A DNA stretch of 7,782 nucleotides from Patescibacteria group bacterium (GCA_018813805.1 JAHJAP010000053.1:1-7782); one strand, 5' to 3'. Counted from the first letter of the stretch, positions 1 through 5,791 are shown. Notes: a model not told the origin generated them from the letters alone. Numbers and translations are program-made.

Positions 1-452
1 GTGGTTCTGACGCTAATGCTGCTTTGTATTGGCTGGCAAGAATGCTTGAGGCAGGCGAGGATCCATTGTATGTTGCTCGTAGATTAGTTCGATTTGCCAG
101 TGAAGATGTTGGTTTGGCAAATTCTCGCGCGCTAGAACAAGCAGTTGCTGTTTATAATGCTTGTCATTTTATTGGTATGCCAGAATGCAATGTTATTTTA
201 GCTCAAGCTGTTGTTTATTTGGCTAAATGCAAAAAATCCAATGAGCTTTATGTTGCCTATGAAAAAGCTAAAAAAGATGTTGAGCAATATGGTAATTTAC
301 CAGTGCCTTTGCATTTGCGCAACGCGCCAACTAAATTAATGAAAGATTTGGGTTATGCTAAAGACTATAAATATAGTCCAGATTGCAATTATAAAGAAAT
401 ACAGGAATATTTACCAATTGAAATTAAGAATAAAAGGATCTATGGAGAATAA
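1..452 (+). CDS. rarA: Replication-associated recombination protein A, C-terminal part (RarA/MgsA, AAA+ ATPase)
   Basis: The gene enters from the left edge, with codons in frame from base 3, and ends at TAA 450-452. About 149 residues remain. The visible start (GSDANAALYWLARMLEAGED, then ARRLVRFASEDVGLAN) is the strongly conserved segment that follows the AAA+ module in the RarA/MgsA/WRNIP1 family. The rest is the C-terminal oligomerisation domain, including HFIGMPECNVILAQAVVYLA and LPVPLHLRNAPTKLMKDLGY. The Walker A and B ATPase core lies outside the window. RarA family members are cytoplasmic tetrameric ATPases that act at stalled replication forks and single-stranded gaps. The C-terminus looks complete, ending a few residues after the conserved KDLGYAKDYKYSPD region. 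The stop overlaps the ATG (442) of the next small gene, which suggests translational coupling. The family call is secure; the exact role in this organism is inferred. Confidence 0.93.
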   Translation, partial: GSDANAALYWLARMLEAGEDPLYVARRLVRFASEDVGLANSRALEQAVAVYNACHFIGMPECNVILAQAVVYLAKCKKSNELYVAYEKAKKDVEQYGNLPVPLHLRNAPTKLMKDLGYAKDYKYSPDCNYKEIQEYLPIEIKNKRIYGE

Positions 453-739
453 TAAAAAAAATATTTGCCTATGTAGATCCTGTAGAAATTCATGAGAGCG
501 CGAAGGAAGAAGATCAAACTATAGCTTATCAGCGTTATAAAAGAATTCCTGATTCTTGGTGGCTAAAAGATATATCAGGGCTTCAAGCTAAAGTATTTGA
601 AGATCAATGGTTAATAGATGTAACTAATAAATGTCCGTTAGATCAAGGAGAGCGATGGAATACTTTTTTGCCAAAATTTGTTCATCAAAGAGTAATGTCA
701 ACAGGATTTTGGGATGGAATAATATTATTAAGAAAATAA
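442..739 (+). CDS. Small unknown protein (about 98 aa), apparent frameshift in an A8 run
   Basis: From 452 an open frame runs to TAA 737-739 and reads IFAYVDPVEIHESAKEEDQT, then RYKRIPDSWWLKDISGLQAK, and finishes GFWDGIILLRK. It has no ATG, GTG or TTG start after the in-frame stop at 431-433; only ATA codons are available (449, 452, 461). The ATG at 442 lies inside the rarA stop region but is in the wrong frame: it reads MENNKKNICLCRSCRNS and stops. One extra A in the A8 run at 454-461 would join them as MENNKKKIFAYVDPVEIHE. I therefore read this as one gene with a one-base slip, either in the assembly, as a true mutation, or rescued by polymerase slippage. A non-canonical AUA start with GGAG (444-447) as ribosome site is the alternative. 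No signal peptide, membrane helix or known motif is visible. I do not recognise the family. The protein is rich in Trp and charged residues and probably cytoplasmic. Confidence 0.5.
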
Positions 740-783
740 ATAAAAATTAAAAAAGTAGAATATTTTTAAATCACCCAAGGCAT

Positions 784-858
784 GACATTTCTAAAAAACG
801 CTAAATAGGACATTTCTAAATATCTTAAAGTAGGACATTTCTATTTAGCCTTGACAAA
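784..858 (+). repeat. Three direct repeats, 25-bp period (transposon-end-like)
   Basis: GACATTTCTA occurs at 784-793, 809-818 and 834-843, spaced exactly 25 bp apart. The first two units also share the tail taaa.TAG before the next copy. No fourth copy and no inverted copy (TAGAAATGTC) occurs in the window. Iterated subterminal repeats like this are typical transposase-binding arrays at insertion-sequence ends. The array directly abuts a gene fragment that lacks its 5' end, which fits a relic of one transposon end. Which IS family it belongs to is not decidable here; iterons of a replication or regulatory site are less likely. Confidence 0.6.
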
Positions 859-877
859 TGTAAGGTTTGACTAATAC
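851..877 (+). promoter_or_regulatory. Possible promoter at the repeat/fragment junction
   Basis: A perfect -35 hexamer TTGACA (851-856) is followed after 15 bp by TAATAC (872-877). The spacer is short for a housekeeping sigma factor, so activity is uncertain. It overlaps the third repeat unit and would read into the GNAT fragment and the radical SAM gene, as outward promoters of insertion sequences often do. Confidence 0.3.
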
Positions 878-1198
878 ACATTCATTGGCTCAAGGATTTC
901 CGGATTCAGGAACTACAAGTTATCGCATCCCGAAGTCGAAGTGCAGGATTATATAAAACTGCGAAGAAATGGAAAACTTAGGGACTATGAATTGCGCCTT
1001 TATGAGCAGGAGGGGTTGTTGCCAGTCAAGATATTGCCCGATTATTTTCCTGACCCGGCTAGTCATAATTACGGAGTCTTAGTATATAGAAAGAACCCGT
1101 TTTACAACTGGCCATTCAGAAGTTTTTGGGCATGGGCGATTTCAAAAATCGCTCCGACGTTCATCCGCAAAAACATAGCCATGAAAAAGGAGGGATAG
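875..1198 (+). pseudogene. C-terminal fragment of a GNAT-family acetyltransferase, 5'-truncated
   Basis: The frame is open from 875 (after TAA 872-874) to TAG 1196-1198. The first usable start is GTG 941, giving 85 aa, but family-like sequence begins upstream of it (GSRISGFRNYKLSHPEVE, from about 887), where no ATG, GTG or TTG exists. GSRISGF..Y, then a charged helix ending RLYEQEGLLP, then VKILPDYFPDPASHNYGVLV and KNPFYNW follow the order GGRIPGY...G....L.NYL.D.ES.GY..L...NP that I recall from the C-terminal half of GNAT N-acetyltransferases. The N-terminal half with the acetyl-CoA pyrophosphate loop is absent, so the product cannot be a working acetyltransferase. An excellent ribosome site (AAGGAGGG, 1187-1194) near its end serves the next gene 3 bp downstream, so the two were once an operon. 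GC content is much higher than in flanking genes, suggesting transfer. Confidence 0.6.
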
Positions 1199-1201
1199 AA
1201 G

Positions 1202-2089
1202 ATGTTTAATCTTGTTGACAGTATTGCTAATCTGTATTCGAGTGCTGCCATCAAGTATTCCATCCCTGAACAGATGGCGGTAACTAGATGGACACTCATG
1301 ATGCCAGGAGCCGGATGCGAGTATTGGAAAAAGACTAACGGTGGATGTACTATGTGCGGGTTTAACAACTTGACAAAAAAGTACACTCGCGGGTTGCTTT
1401 TTCCAAGCTTTATCTTTAAGCTACTTTACCGTCTTGGGAGAAAGGCTTTGACAACCAAAGCCCCTAACGAAGTTTCAGTTTTCAATGGGGGGAATTTTTG
1501 GAACGAGAAAGAGATCCCGAGCGGATTTCAATCATTCTTGCTTAAGGAGGTGGCTAAGGACAGGGATTTAACTAGGCTCATGATAGAGTCGAGATGCGAT
1601 TACGTCACTGAAGCCAGAGTGAGTAATGCCTTAGAAATACTCAACGGCAAAAAGTTGAAGATTGCAATCGGACTCGAAAGTCAGGATGATTTTGTCAGGA
1701 ATCAGTTAATCCGTAAGGGGATGTCTAAACGTATTTTTGAAAACAAGGTCGGAATGGCGAGGAAGTGTGGAGCAGAAGTGCTTGTTTATGTATTTCTGAA
1801 GCCAGTCGGACTGGATGAAGGAAAAGCGCTCAAAGAAGCGCTAGCAACAATCCGATATGCGCTCTTGACTGGGGCTACGGAAATCGAGCTTTCATGTGCT
1901 TTTATACAAGAGGGCACAAGAATGGCTAATGCGTATCACCGAGGCGAGTTTAAGCCGCCATATCTTTGGACGATACTGGAAATCATTAATGAGGTAATCA
2001 AAAATGATTGGCCAGTATCGATAGGGGGATTCAATGATGAACCACCACCAATAGCTATCCCGTCAAACTGCTCAGATTGCTCTCCGTAA
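1202..2089 (+). CDS. Radical SAM protein, RaSEA/Elp3-like, prematurely stopped
   Basis: This 295-aa product carries an iron-sulfur cysteine set C39-x9-C49-x2-C52 within GCEYWKKTNGGCTMCGF, the spacing of the RaSEA/Elp3-like radical SAM branch rather than classic CxxxCxxC. Further family features follow: VFNGGNFWNEKEIP (about 94-107), IESRCDYVTE (about 129-138), KIAIGLESQDDFVRNQLIRK (about 154-173) and ELSCAFIQEGTRMANAY. RaSEA in archaea completes archaeosine in tRNA together with ArcS; bacterial relatives have no assigned substrate, so only a radical SAM reaction, possibly on nucleic acid, is inferred. The start at 1202 is set by AAGGAGGG with a 7-nt spacer. TAA 2087-2089 falls just after NCSDCSP, while homologous-looking sequence continues in frame to 2182, so the gene is probably truncated by a nonsense change. 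Hand counts give 33/60 GC at 1261-1320 and 31/60 at 1801-1860, against 19/60 at 4081-4140 in the kinase. Confidence 0.8.
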   Translation: MFNLVDSIANLYSSAAIKYSIPEQMAVTRWTLMMPGAGCEYWKKTNGGCTMCGFNNLTKKYTRGLLFPSFIFKLLYRLGRKALTTKAPNEVSVFNGGNFWNEKEIPSGFQSFLLKEVAKDRDLTRLMIESRCDYVTEARVSNALEILNGKKLKIAIGLESQDDFVRNQLIRKGMSKRIFENKVGMARKCGAEVLVYVFLKPVGLDEGKALKEALATIRYALLTGATEIELSCAFIQEGTRMANAYHRGEFKPPYLWTILEIINEVIKNDWPVSIGGFNDEPPPIAIPSNCSDCSP

Positions 2090-2182
2090 GTTCAAGACGT
2101 AATTGAGCAATTTCGGCAAACAAGAGTACTTGCTCCTATTCCTAACTGTTCTTGTAAAAAGAGCTGGGAGGAACAACTATGA
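2090..2182 (+). pseudogene. In-frame C-terminal continuation of the radical SAM gene beyond TAA
   Basis: Directly after TAA 2087-2089 the same frame stays open for 30 codons (VQDVIEQFRQTRVLAPIPNC, then SCKKSWEEQL) and ends at TGA 2180-2182. The segment has a second Cys pair, C316-x-C318 in read-through numbering, matching the C290-x2-C293 pair just before the stop. Together they look like a four-cysteine metal site, which I recall as a C-terminal feature of RaSEA-type proteins. An intrinsic terminator begins at the very next base (2183), so 2182 is the natural gene end. A single change from AAA or AAG to TAA would explain the interruption. Confidence 0.6.
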
Positions 2183-2217
2183 GAGCCTACTTATTTATGA
2201 AGCGGGTTCTTTTTTTT
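2183..2217 (+). terminator. Intrinsic terminator of the radical SAM gene
   Basis: The arm GAGCCTACTT (2183-2192) pairs with AAGCGGGTTC (2200-2209) across a 7-nt loop, giving ten positions with two G-U pairs and one A/C mismatch. Eight T follow (2210-2217). It starts right after the ancestral TGA at 2180-2182. Confidence 0.75.
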
Positions 2218-2228
2218 CTGTAAAAAAT

Positions 2229-2243
2229 ATGTTATAATAACAT
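2229..2243 (+). promoter_or_regulatory. Extended -10 promoter of the kinase inside a perfect dyad
   Basis: TGTTATAAT (2230-2238) is a textbook extended -10 (TGnTATAAT). It would start transcription near 2245, leaving a 5' leader of only about 15 nt before ATG 2261. The -35 region falls in the preceding T-run and shows no consensus, as is common with extended -10 promoters. The -10 is embedded in a perfect inverted repeat ATGTTAT-A-ATAACAT (2229-2243), an operator-like arrangement, although such AT-rich symmetry can arise by chance. Confidence 0.6.
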
Positions 2244-2260
2244 CAACTTTTAAAAATGAC

Positions 2261-4402
2261 ATGGCAAATATTTTAAACATAACAATCGCTTCAATAATCG
2301 GAGTATTAATGATTGTTCTTGGCTTTTCTGTTTTTCGTAAAAACAAAAAATTGTCCACAAACATCCTATTTTTTATTTTTTCGACCAGTTTGGCAATCTG
2401 GGGATTTTTTAATTTTTTAGAAACATGGATCAAGGTTCCGGAGTTAGCCAAACTTTTTTTAAGACTAGACTTTTCGTTCGCTCCGATTGTCGCATTTTTT
2501 ACTTTTTTGTTTTTGTTTAATTTTCCGCACCCAAATAAAAATATTAATAAATTTTCAGTGGCCTTCTTTTTTCCGATTGTGTTAGCGTTTTTCTTGTCGT
2601 TTAACGGATTTGTTGTACAAAATATTAGCATTACAGACAATAAATTGGGTTTCGATTTCGGTGGGTGGTTTGCGTTGTATGCCCTAATAATTATTGCTTA
2701 TATCTTTAGCGGCTTATTTTTCCAACTGCACCAATATAGAAAAGCGATTGGAGTTGTTAGATTGCAAATACGTTATGTCCTTTTTGGATTTTTGACAACA
2801 GCAATAATTATCACTATTTTTAATCTATTTTTGCAGAATAGAATTTCAGAACAGTTGTTCAGGATAGGAAATTTTAGTCCTATTATTTTAATTTCATGCA
2901 TAACTTATTCTATCGTCGCACATCAGCTAATGGATATTAAATTGATCATGCGACGATATATGGTATTCTTTATTTCTATTTCAGTTGCCGTCGCTATTGC
3001 TGTTATCTCCATGTATTTTATCACTTCATGGCTTAAAGTCGATTCTAATTTTATTGACATCTTTATTTTAATTATTGTCGCTTCATCAGCACCATCATTA
3101 AGAAACTATTTTTCCCGATTAGCTAATAAATATTTCTTCTCATCTCTCTATGACCCAAATAAATTAATTTCTGTTATCAGTAATCAATTAACTACCACTC
3201 TTGATATTAGGAAGATTTATAATTTAATTTCATCAAATTTATTAGGAGCGTTTCATGCTCATGCCTTAGGCGTCTTGACTTACCACGAAAGCGGAAAATA
3301 TTTGTTTAGATATAATAAGGGATTTGTAATTGAAGGCGGTTTAAAGAGAATGCGCGCTAGCAAAAATTTGCAAGATTTGTATGTATCACAAAACAAAATA
3401 ATCCAAGCCGAGGATTTAAAAAGAAGCTCGCCAAGTGATTATCAGAAATTTATAAGCATGTTTTCATCCAAGGTAGAAATTTTTTCTCCCATGATTTTAA
3501 AGGATAAAATTGTTGGTGCTATCATCTTGGGAAAAAAGGAAACAGGGGAGATGTATAACGATGATGATTTGCGAGTTTTAGAAGTAATTGGGGCGCAAAT
3601 AGCTATTACAATGGAAAATGTTCAAGTTAAAAAATTTAATATTAAATTGGAAAAAAAAGTAGAACAGGCTACGCGTTATTTAAAAAAAACCAATGAGCGA
3701 TTAAAAAAAGTAGATGCAGCTAAATCAGAATTTATTTCCATTGCTTCTCATCAATTACGTACGCCATTAACCATTGTTAAAGGATATATTTCAATGATGT
3801 TGGAAGGTGATTTCGGTAAATTAATTGGCGCAGCGATAGAACCGCTTGAAAAAGTTTTTCAATCTAATGAGCGATTAATTCAATTAGTGGAAAATTTATT
3901 AAATATTTCTCGTATTGAATCAGGGCGACTGAGGTGTAATTTAGTTGAAGTTGATTTAACAAAAACAGTAGATAGTGTTGTTGATGAATTGTCAATGTAT
4001 GCTCAAAAGAGAAATTTACGATTAGAATTTAAAAAATCAATCCAAATTTTACCTAAGGTTAAAATAGATGAAGAAAAAATTAGGCAGGTAGTAATGAATT
4101 TAGTTGATAATGCTATTAAATATACCAAGCAAGGCAATGTGACAATTAAAATTGATTTAATCGATAAATGTATTCGTTTTTGTGTAGCTGATAGTGGTAT
4201 GGGCATTAAACCAAGTGATTTACCTAAATTATTTGAAAAATTTTCTCGTGGTGATGATACTTTTTTAACACATACCGAAGGAATTGGGATTGGGTTATAT
4301 GTGGCGCGTATTATAATTGAAGAACATCATGGTAAAATTTGGGCTGAATCAGCAGGTAAAGATCAGGGCAGTAAATTTTGTTTTGAATTGCCTATAGAAT
4401 AA
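2261..4402 (+). CDS. Membrane sensor histidine kinase (nine TM helices, GAF, HisKA, HATPase_c)
   Basis: This 713-aa protein begins with about nine hydrophobic helices (roughly 5-25, 34-54, 68-88, 97-117, 136-156, 173-191, 205-222, 234-256, 264-278). The first seven resemble the 7TM input region of histidine kinases. A GAF-like domain spans about 300-452, with a typical ending LRVLEVIGAQIAITMENVQ, followed by a charged coiled coil (455-490). The kinase core is intact: H-box SHQLRTPLT with phospho-acceptor His497, N-box NLVDNAIKYT (613-622), D-box DSGMGI (644-649), F-box LFEKFSRG, and G-box EGIGIGL (673-679). It should autophosphorylate His497 and pass the phosphate to a response regulator. No regulator gene or receiver domain is in the window, so it is an orphan here. 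The ligand is unknown. No Shine-Dalgarno is visible before ATG 2261, consistent with the very short leader. The stop codon lies inside the 5-bp target duplication of the palindromic element at 4404. Confidence 0.93.
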   Translation: MANILNITIASIIGVLMIVLGFSVFRKNKKLSTNILFFIFSTSLAIWGFFNFLETWIKVPELAKLFLRLDFSFAPIVAFFTFLFLFNFPHPNKNINKFSVAFFFPIVLAFFLSFNGFVVQNISITDNKLGFDFGGWFALYALIIIAYIFSGLFFQLHQYRKAIGVVRLQIRYVLFGFLTTAIIITIFNLFLQNRISEQLFRIGNFSPIILISCITYSIVAHQLMDIKLIMRRYMVFFISISVAVAIAVISMYFITSWLKVDSNFIDIFILIIVASSAPSLRNYFSRLANKYFFSSLYDPNKLISVISNQLTTTLDIRKIYNLISSNLLGAFHAHALGVLTYHESGKYLFRYNKGFVIEGGLKRMRASKNLQDLYVSQNKIIQAEDLKRSSPSDYQKFISMFSSKVEIFSPMILKDKIVGAIILGKKETGEMYNDDDLRVLEVIGAQIAITMENVQVKKFNIKLEKKVEQATRYLKKTNERLKKVDAAKSEFISIASHQLRTPLTIVKGYISMMLEGDFGKLIGAAIEPLEKVFQSNERLIQLVENLLNISRIESGRLRCNLVEVDLTKTVDSVVDELSMYAQKRNLRLEFKKSIQILPKVKIDEEKIRQVVMNLVDNAIKYTKQGNVTIKIDLIDKCIRFCVADSGMGIKPSDLPKLFEKFSRGDDTFLTHTEGIGIGLYVARIIIEEHHGKIWAESAGKDQGSKFCFELPIE

Positions 4403-4452
4403 TGGGTTTGTCGCCGAATACCGTATTCGGTATTTGGCGACAAACCCATAAT
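4399..4452. mobile_element. Short MITE-like palindromic element (44 bp) with 5-bp target duplication
   Basis: The element proper is 4404-4447, GGG...CCC. GGGTTTGTCGCC (4404-4415) pairs with GGCGACAAACCC (4436-4447). One G/T wobble then leads to AATACCG / CGGTATT around a TATT loop, a 44-nt near-perfect hairpin. The direct repeat ATAAT occurs immediately outside both ends (4399-4403 and 4448-4452). An alternative perfect 17-bp palindrome (CCGAATAC-C-GTATTCGG, 4414-4430) sits inside it. No T-run follows, so it is not a classic terminator, although the stem could stabilise the kinase mRNA 3' end. It appears to be a minimal, internally deleted form of the element at 4548. Confidence 0.75.
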
Positions 4453-4468
4453 ATACAGTACACGTTTT

Positions 4469-4498
4469 TTGACAATAACATTGGTTTTTTGTTAAGAT
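4469..4498 (+). promoter_or_regulatory. Promoter for the thioredoxin-fold gene
   Basis: A consensus -35 TTGACA (4469-4474) is separated by 18 bp from a -10-like TAAGAT (4493-4498). Transcription would start near 4505, giving a leader of about 210 nt that contains the 162-bp palindromic element. Without that insertion the leader would be about 45 nt. A second TATAAT (4521-4526) has no matching -35. Confidence 0.5.
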
Positions 4499-4542
4499 AA
4501 AAGTTGTCTTACTAATTATTTATAATAAATAACAATAACACT

Positions 4543-4714
4543 AACAAGGGTTTGTCGCTGAATACCGTATTCGGTATAAAATTTCAAATTTTTGTAAATT
4601 TTTTCAAAAACTTTTTCGCTAATATAACCATATTCCCTCAAAATTTTTTAAAAAAATTTCCTAAAAATTTGAAATTTTATACTCGAAAGAGTATTTTGGC
4701 GACAGACCCAACAA
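4543..4714. mobile_element. Long MITE-like element (162 bp) with 5-bp target duplication
   Basis: The element is 4548-4709, bounded by GGGTTTGTCGC on the left and GCGACAGACCC on the right (10 of 11 inverted matches). The direct repeat AACAA lies immediately outside both ends (4543-4547 and 4710-4714). Its first 30 bases match the short element at 4404 in 29 positions. Subterminal hairpins occur at each end: ATACCG-TATT-CGGTAT on the left and ATACTC-GAAA-GAGTAT (4679-4694) on the right. Inside them AAAATTTCAAATTTTT recurs inverted. The AT-rich middle is also roughly inverted, so the whole unit can fold as one long stem. No transposase is encoded; the 67-codon open frame across it is not a gene. 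It would need a transposase in trans. Confidence 0.8.
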
Positions 4715-4717
4715 TTT

Positions 4718-5776
4718 ATGAAAAAACATGTTATTACTTTTTTTACTTTTGTTAAAAGTAAGAGAAAAAATATTATTATTTTTTCTGTGGGTATTTTATT
4801 ATTAATTGGTTTGCTATTTGGTTATGGCCTAATTAAACACCAATCTGTTAGACAATTAATTAAAATTAAACGTCATCCTGTTCAGCAGTTACTTAAACCA
4901 GAAGAAGCTAAAAATAGAGCAGAAAAGTTTATTAATGAAAATTTATTGCCACCAGAAATGAAAGTTATTATTAAAAGCATTGTTGAAGAAGGAGATGTGT
5001 ATTCTATTAAACTAGATATTAAAGGTCAAGAATATACTTCTTATATGACTAAAGATGGTAAGAAATTTTTTCAATCAGGCATTGACATAGAACAGATGAT
5101 CAAAGAAACTCAGGCAAATAAGGCTGGCAAAACAGATAAACAGCCTAGCGCTAATTTATCCAAAACAGATAAGCCAGAGGTGGAATTGTTTATTATGAGC
5201 CATTGTCCCTATGGTACGCAGATTGAAAAAGGTATTTTGCCTGTTATAGAAACATTGGGTGATAAAATTAATTTTACTTTAAAATTTTGTGATTATGCCA
5301 TGCATGGCAAGAAAGAATTAGATGAACAATTAACTCAATGTTGTATTCAAAAAGAAGAAAAAACTAAATTAAATAATTATCTAAAATGTTTTTTGCAAAG
5401 CAGTGACTCTGCTTCTTGTTTAAAATCTGCCAGCTTAAACCAAGATAAAATTAATAATTGTATTAAGACAATGGATAAACAGTATAAAGTAACAGAAAAA
5501 TTTAATGATAAAAAAACATGGGCTTCTGGTAATTATCCGCCATTTGATGTTTATAAATCTGACAATGAAAAATACGGCATTCAAGGTTCGCCAGCTCTAG
5601 TTGTTAATGGCGAGCAAGCGCAGACTAAAAGAGATGCAGCTAGTTTGTTAACTACAATTTGTTCAGCATTTAATAATCCACCAGCAGAATGCAAGGAACA
5701 ATTGTCATCAACTTCACCATCGCCAGGCTTTGGTGAAGGTGCTAGCTCTGACTTAGACGCAAGTTGTAATAATTAA
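4718..5776 (+). CDS. Membrane-anchored thioredoxin-fold protein (DsbA/GILT-like, single-Cys CPYG)
   Basis: The product is 352 aa. It has a short basic N-terminus, one transmembrane helix (about 19-38) with the rest predicted outside the cytoplasmic membrane, and a small alpha/beta region (about 55-125, KPEEAKNRAEKFINENLLPP). A polar linker follows, then a thioredoxin fold from about 155 (VELFIMSHCPYGTQIEKGIL). The active-site position reads C163-P-Y-G, so the second cysteine of a CxxC is absent. The cis-proline is Pro292 in GSPALVVNG. Many other cysteines (FCDYAMHG, QCCIQ, LKCFL, NNCIK, TTICSAF, ECKEQL) suggest structural disulfides. The tail SPSPGFGEG is a feature I recall from CPR/DPANN members of this family. 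The role is probably thiol-disulfide exchange or chaperoning of secreted proteins. No Shine-Dalgarno is seen before ATG 4718, which lies only 8 bp after the palindromic element. Confidence 0.82.
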   Translation: MKKHVITFFTFVKSKRKNIIIFSVGILLLIGLLFGYGLIKHQSVRQLIKIKRHPVQQLLKPEEAKNRAEKFINENLLPPEMKVIIKSIVEEGDVYSIKLDIKGQEYTSYMTKDGKKFFQSGIDIEQMIKETQANKAGKTDKQPSANLSKTDKPEVELFIMSHCPYGTQIEKGILPVIETLGDKINFTLKFCDYAMHGKKELDEQLTQCCIQKEEKTKLNNYLKCFLQSSDSASCLKSASLNQDKINNCIKTMDKQYKVTEKFNDKKTWASGNYPPFDVYKSDNEKYGIQGSPALVVNGEQAQTKRDAASLLTTICSAFNNPPAECKEQLSSTSPSPGFGEGASSDLDASCNN

Positions 5777-5791
5777 ATTTTAGTTGAGTTA

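Noticed and set aside
784..858. CRISPR array
   Set aside because: The repeated core is only about 10 bp with 15-bp intervals and three units; real CRISPR repeats are longer and spacers unrelated. The 25-bp period fits transposase-binding repeats better.
1102..1386. 94-codon open frame on the minus strand
   Set aside because: It runs antisense to the GNAT fragment and the radical SAM gene, which have a strong ribosome site and recognisable motifs; its own sequence shows no family features.
2191..2640. 149-codon open frame on the minus strand
   Set aside because: It is antisense to the hydrophobic N-terminus of the kinase and covers the kinase promoter; the Lys/Asn-rich composition is what antisense of Phe/Ile-rich membrane helices gives.
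4003..4206. 67-codon open frame on the minus strand
   Set aside because: It lies opposite the kinase ATPase domain, whose N-box and D-box are intact.
4404..4447. Palindrome after the kinase read as an intrinsic terminator
   Set aside because: No T-run follows the stem, and its sequence, boundaries and flanking duplication match the second copy at 4548, so a mobile element explains it better.
4552..4755. 67-codon open frame on the plus strand
   Set aside because: It lies mostly within the 162-bp palindromic element and overlaps the start of the thioredoxin-fold gene; Phe/Lys/Asn-rich low-complexity translation of AT-rich repeats.
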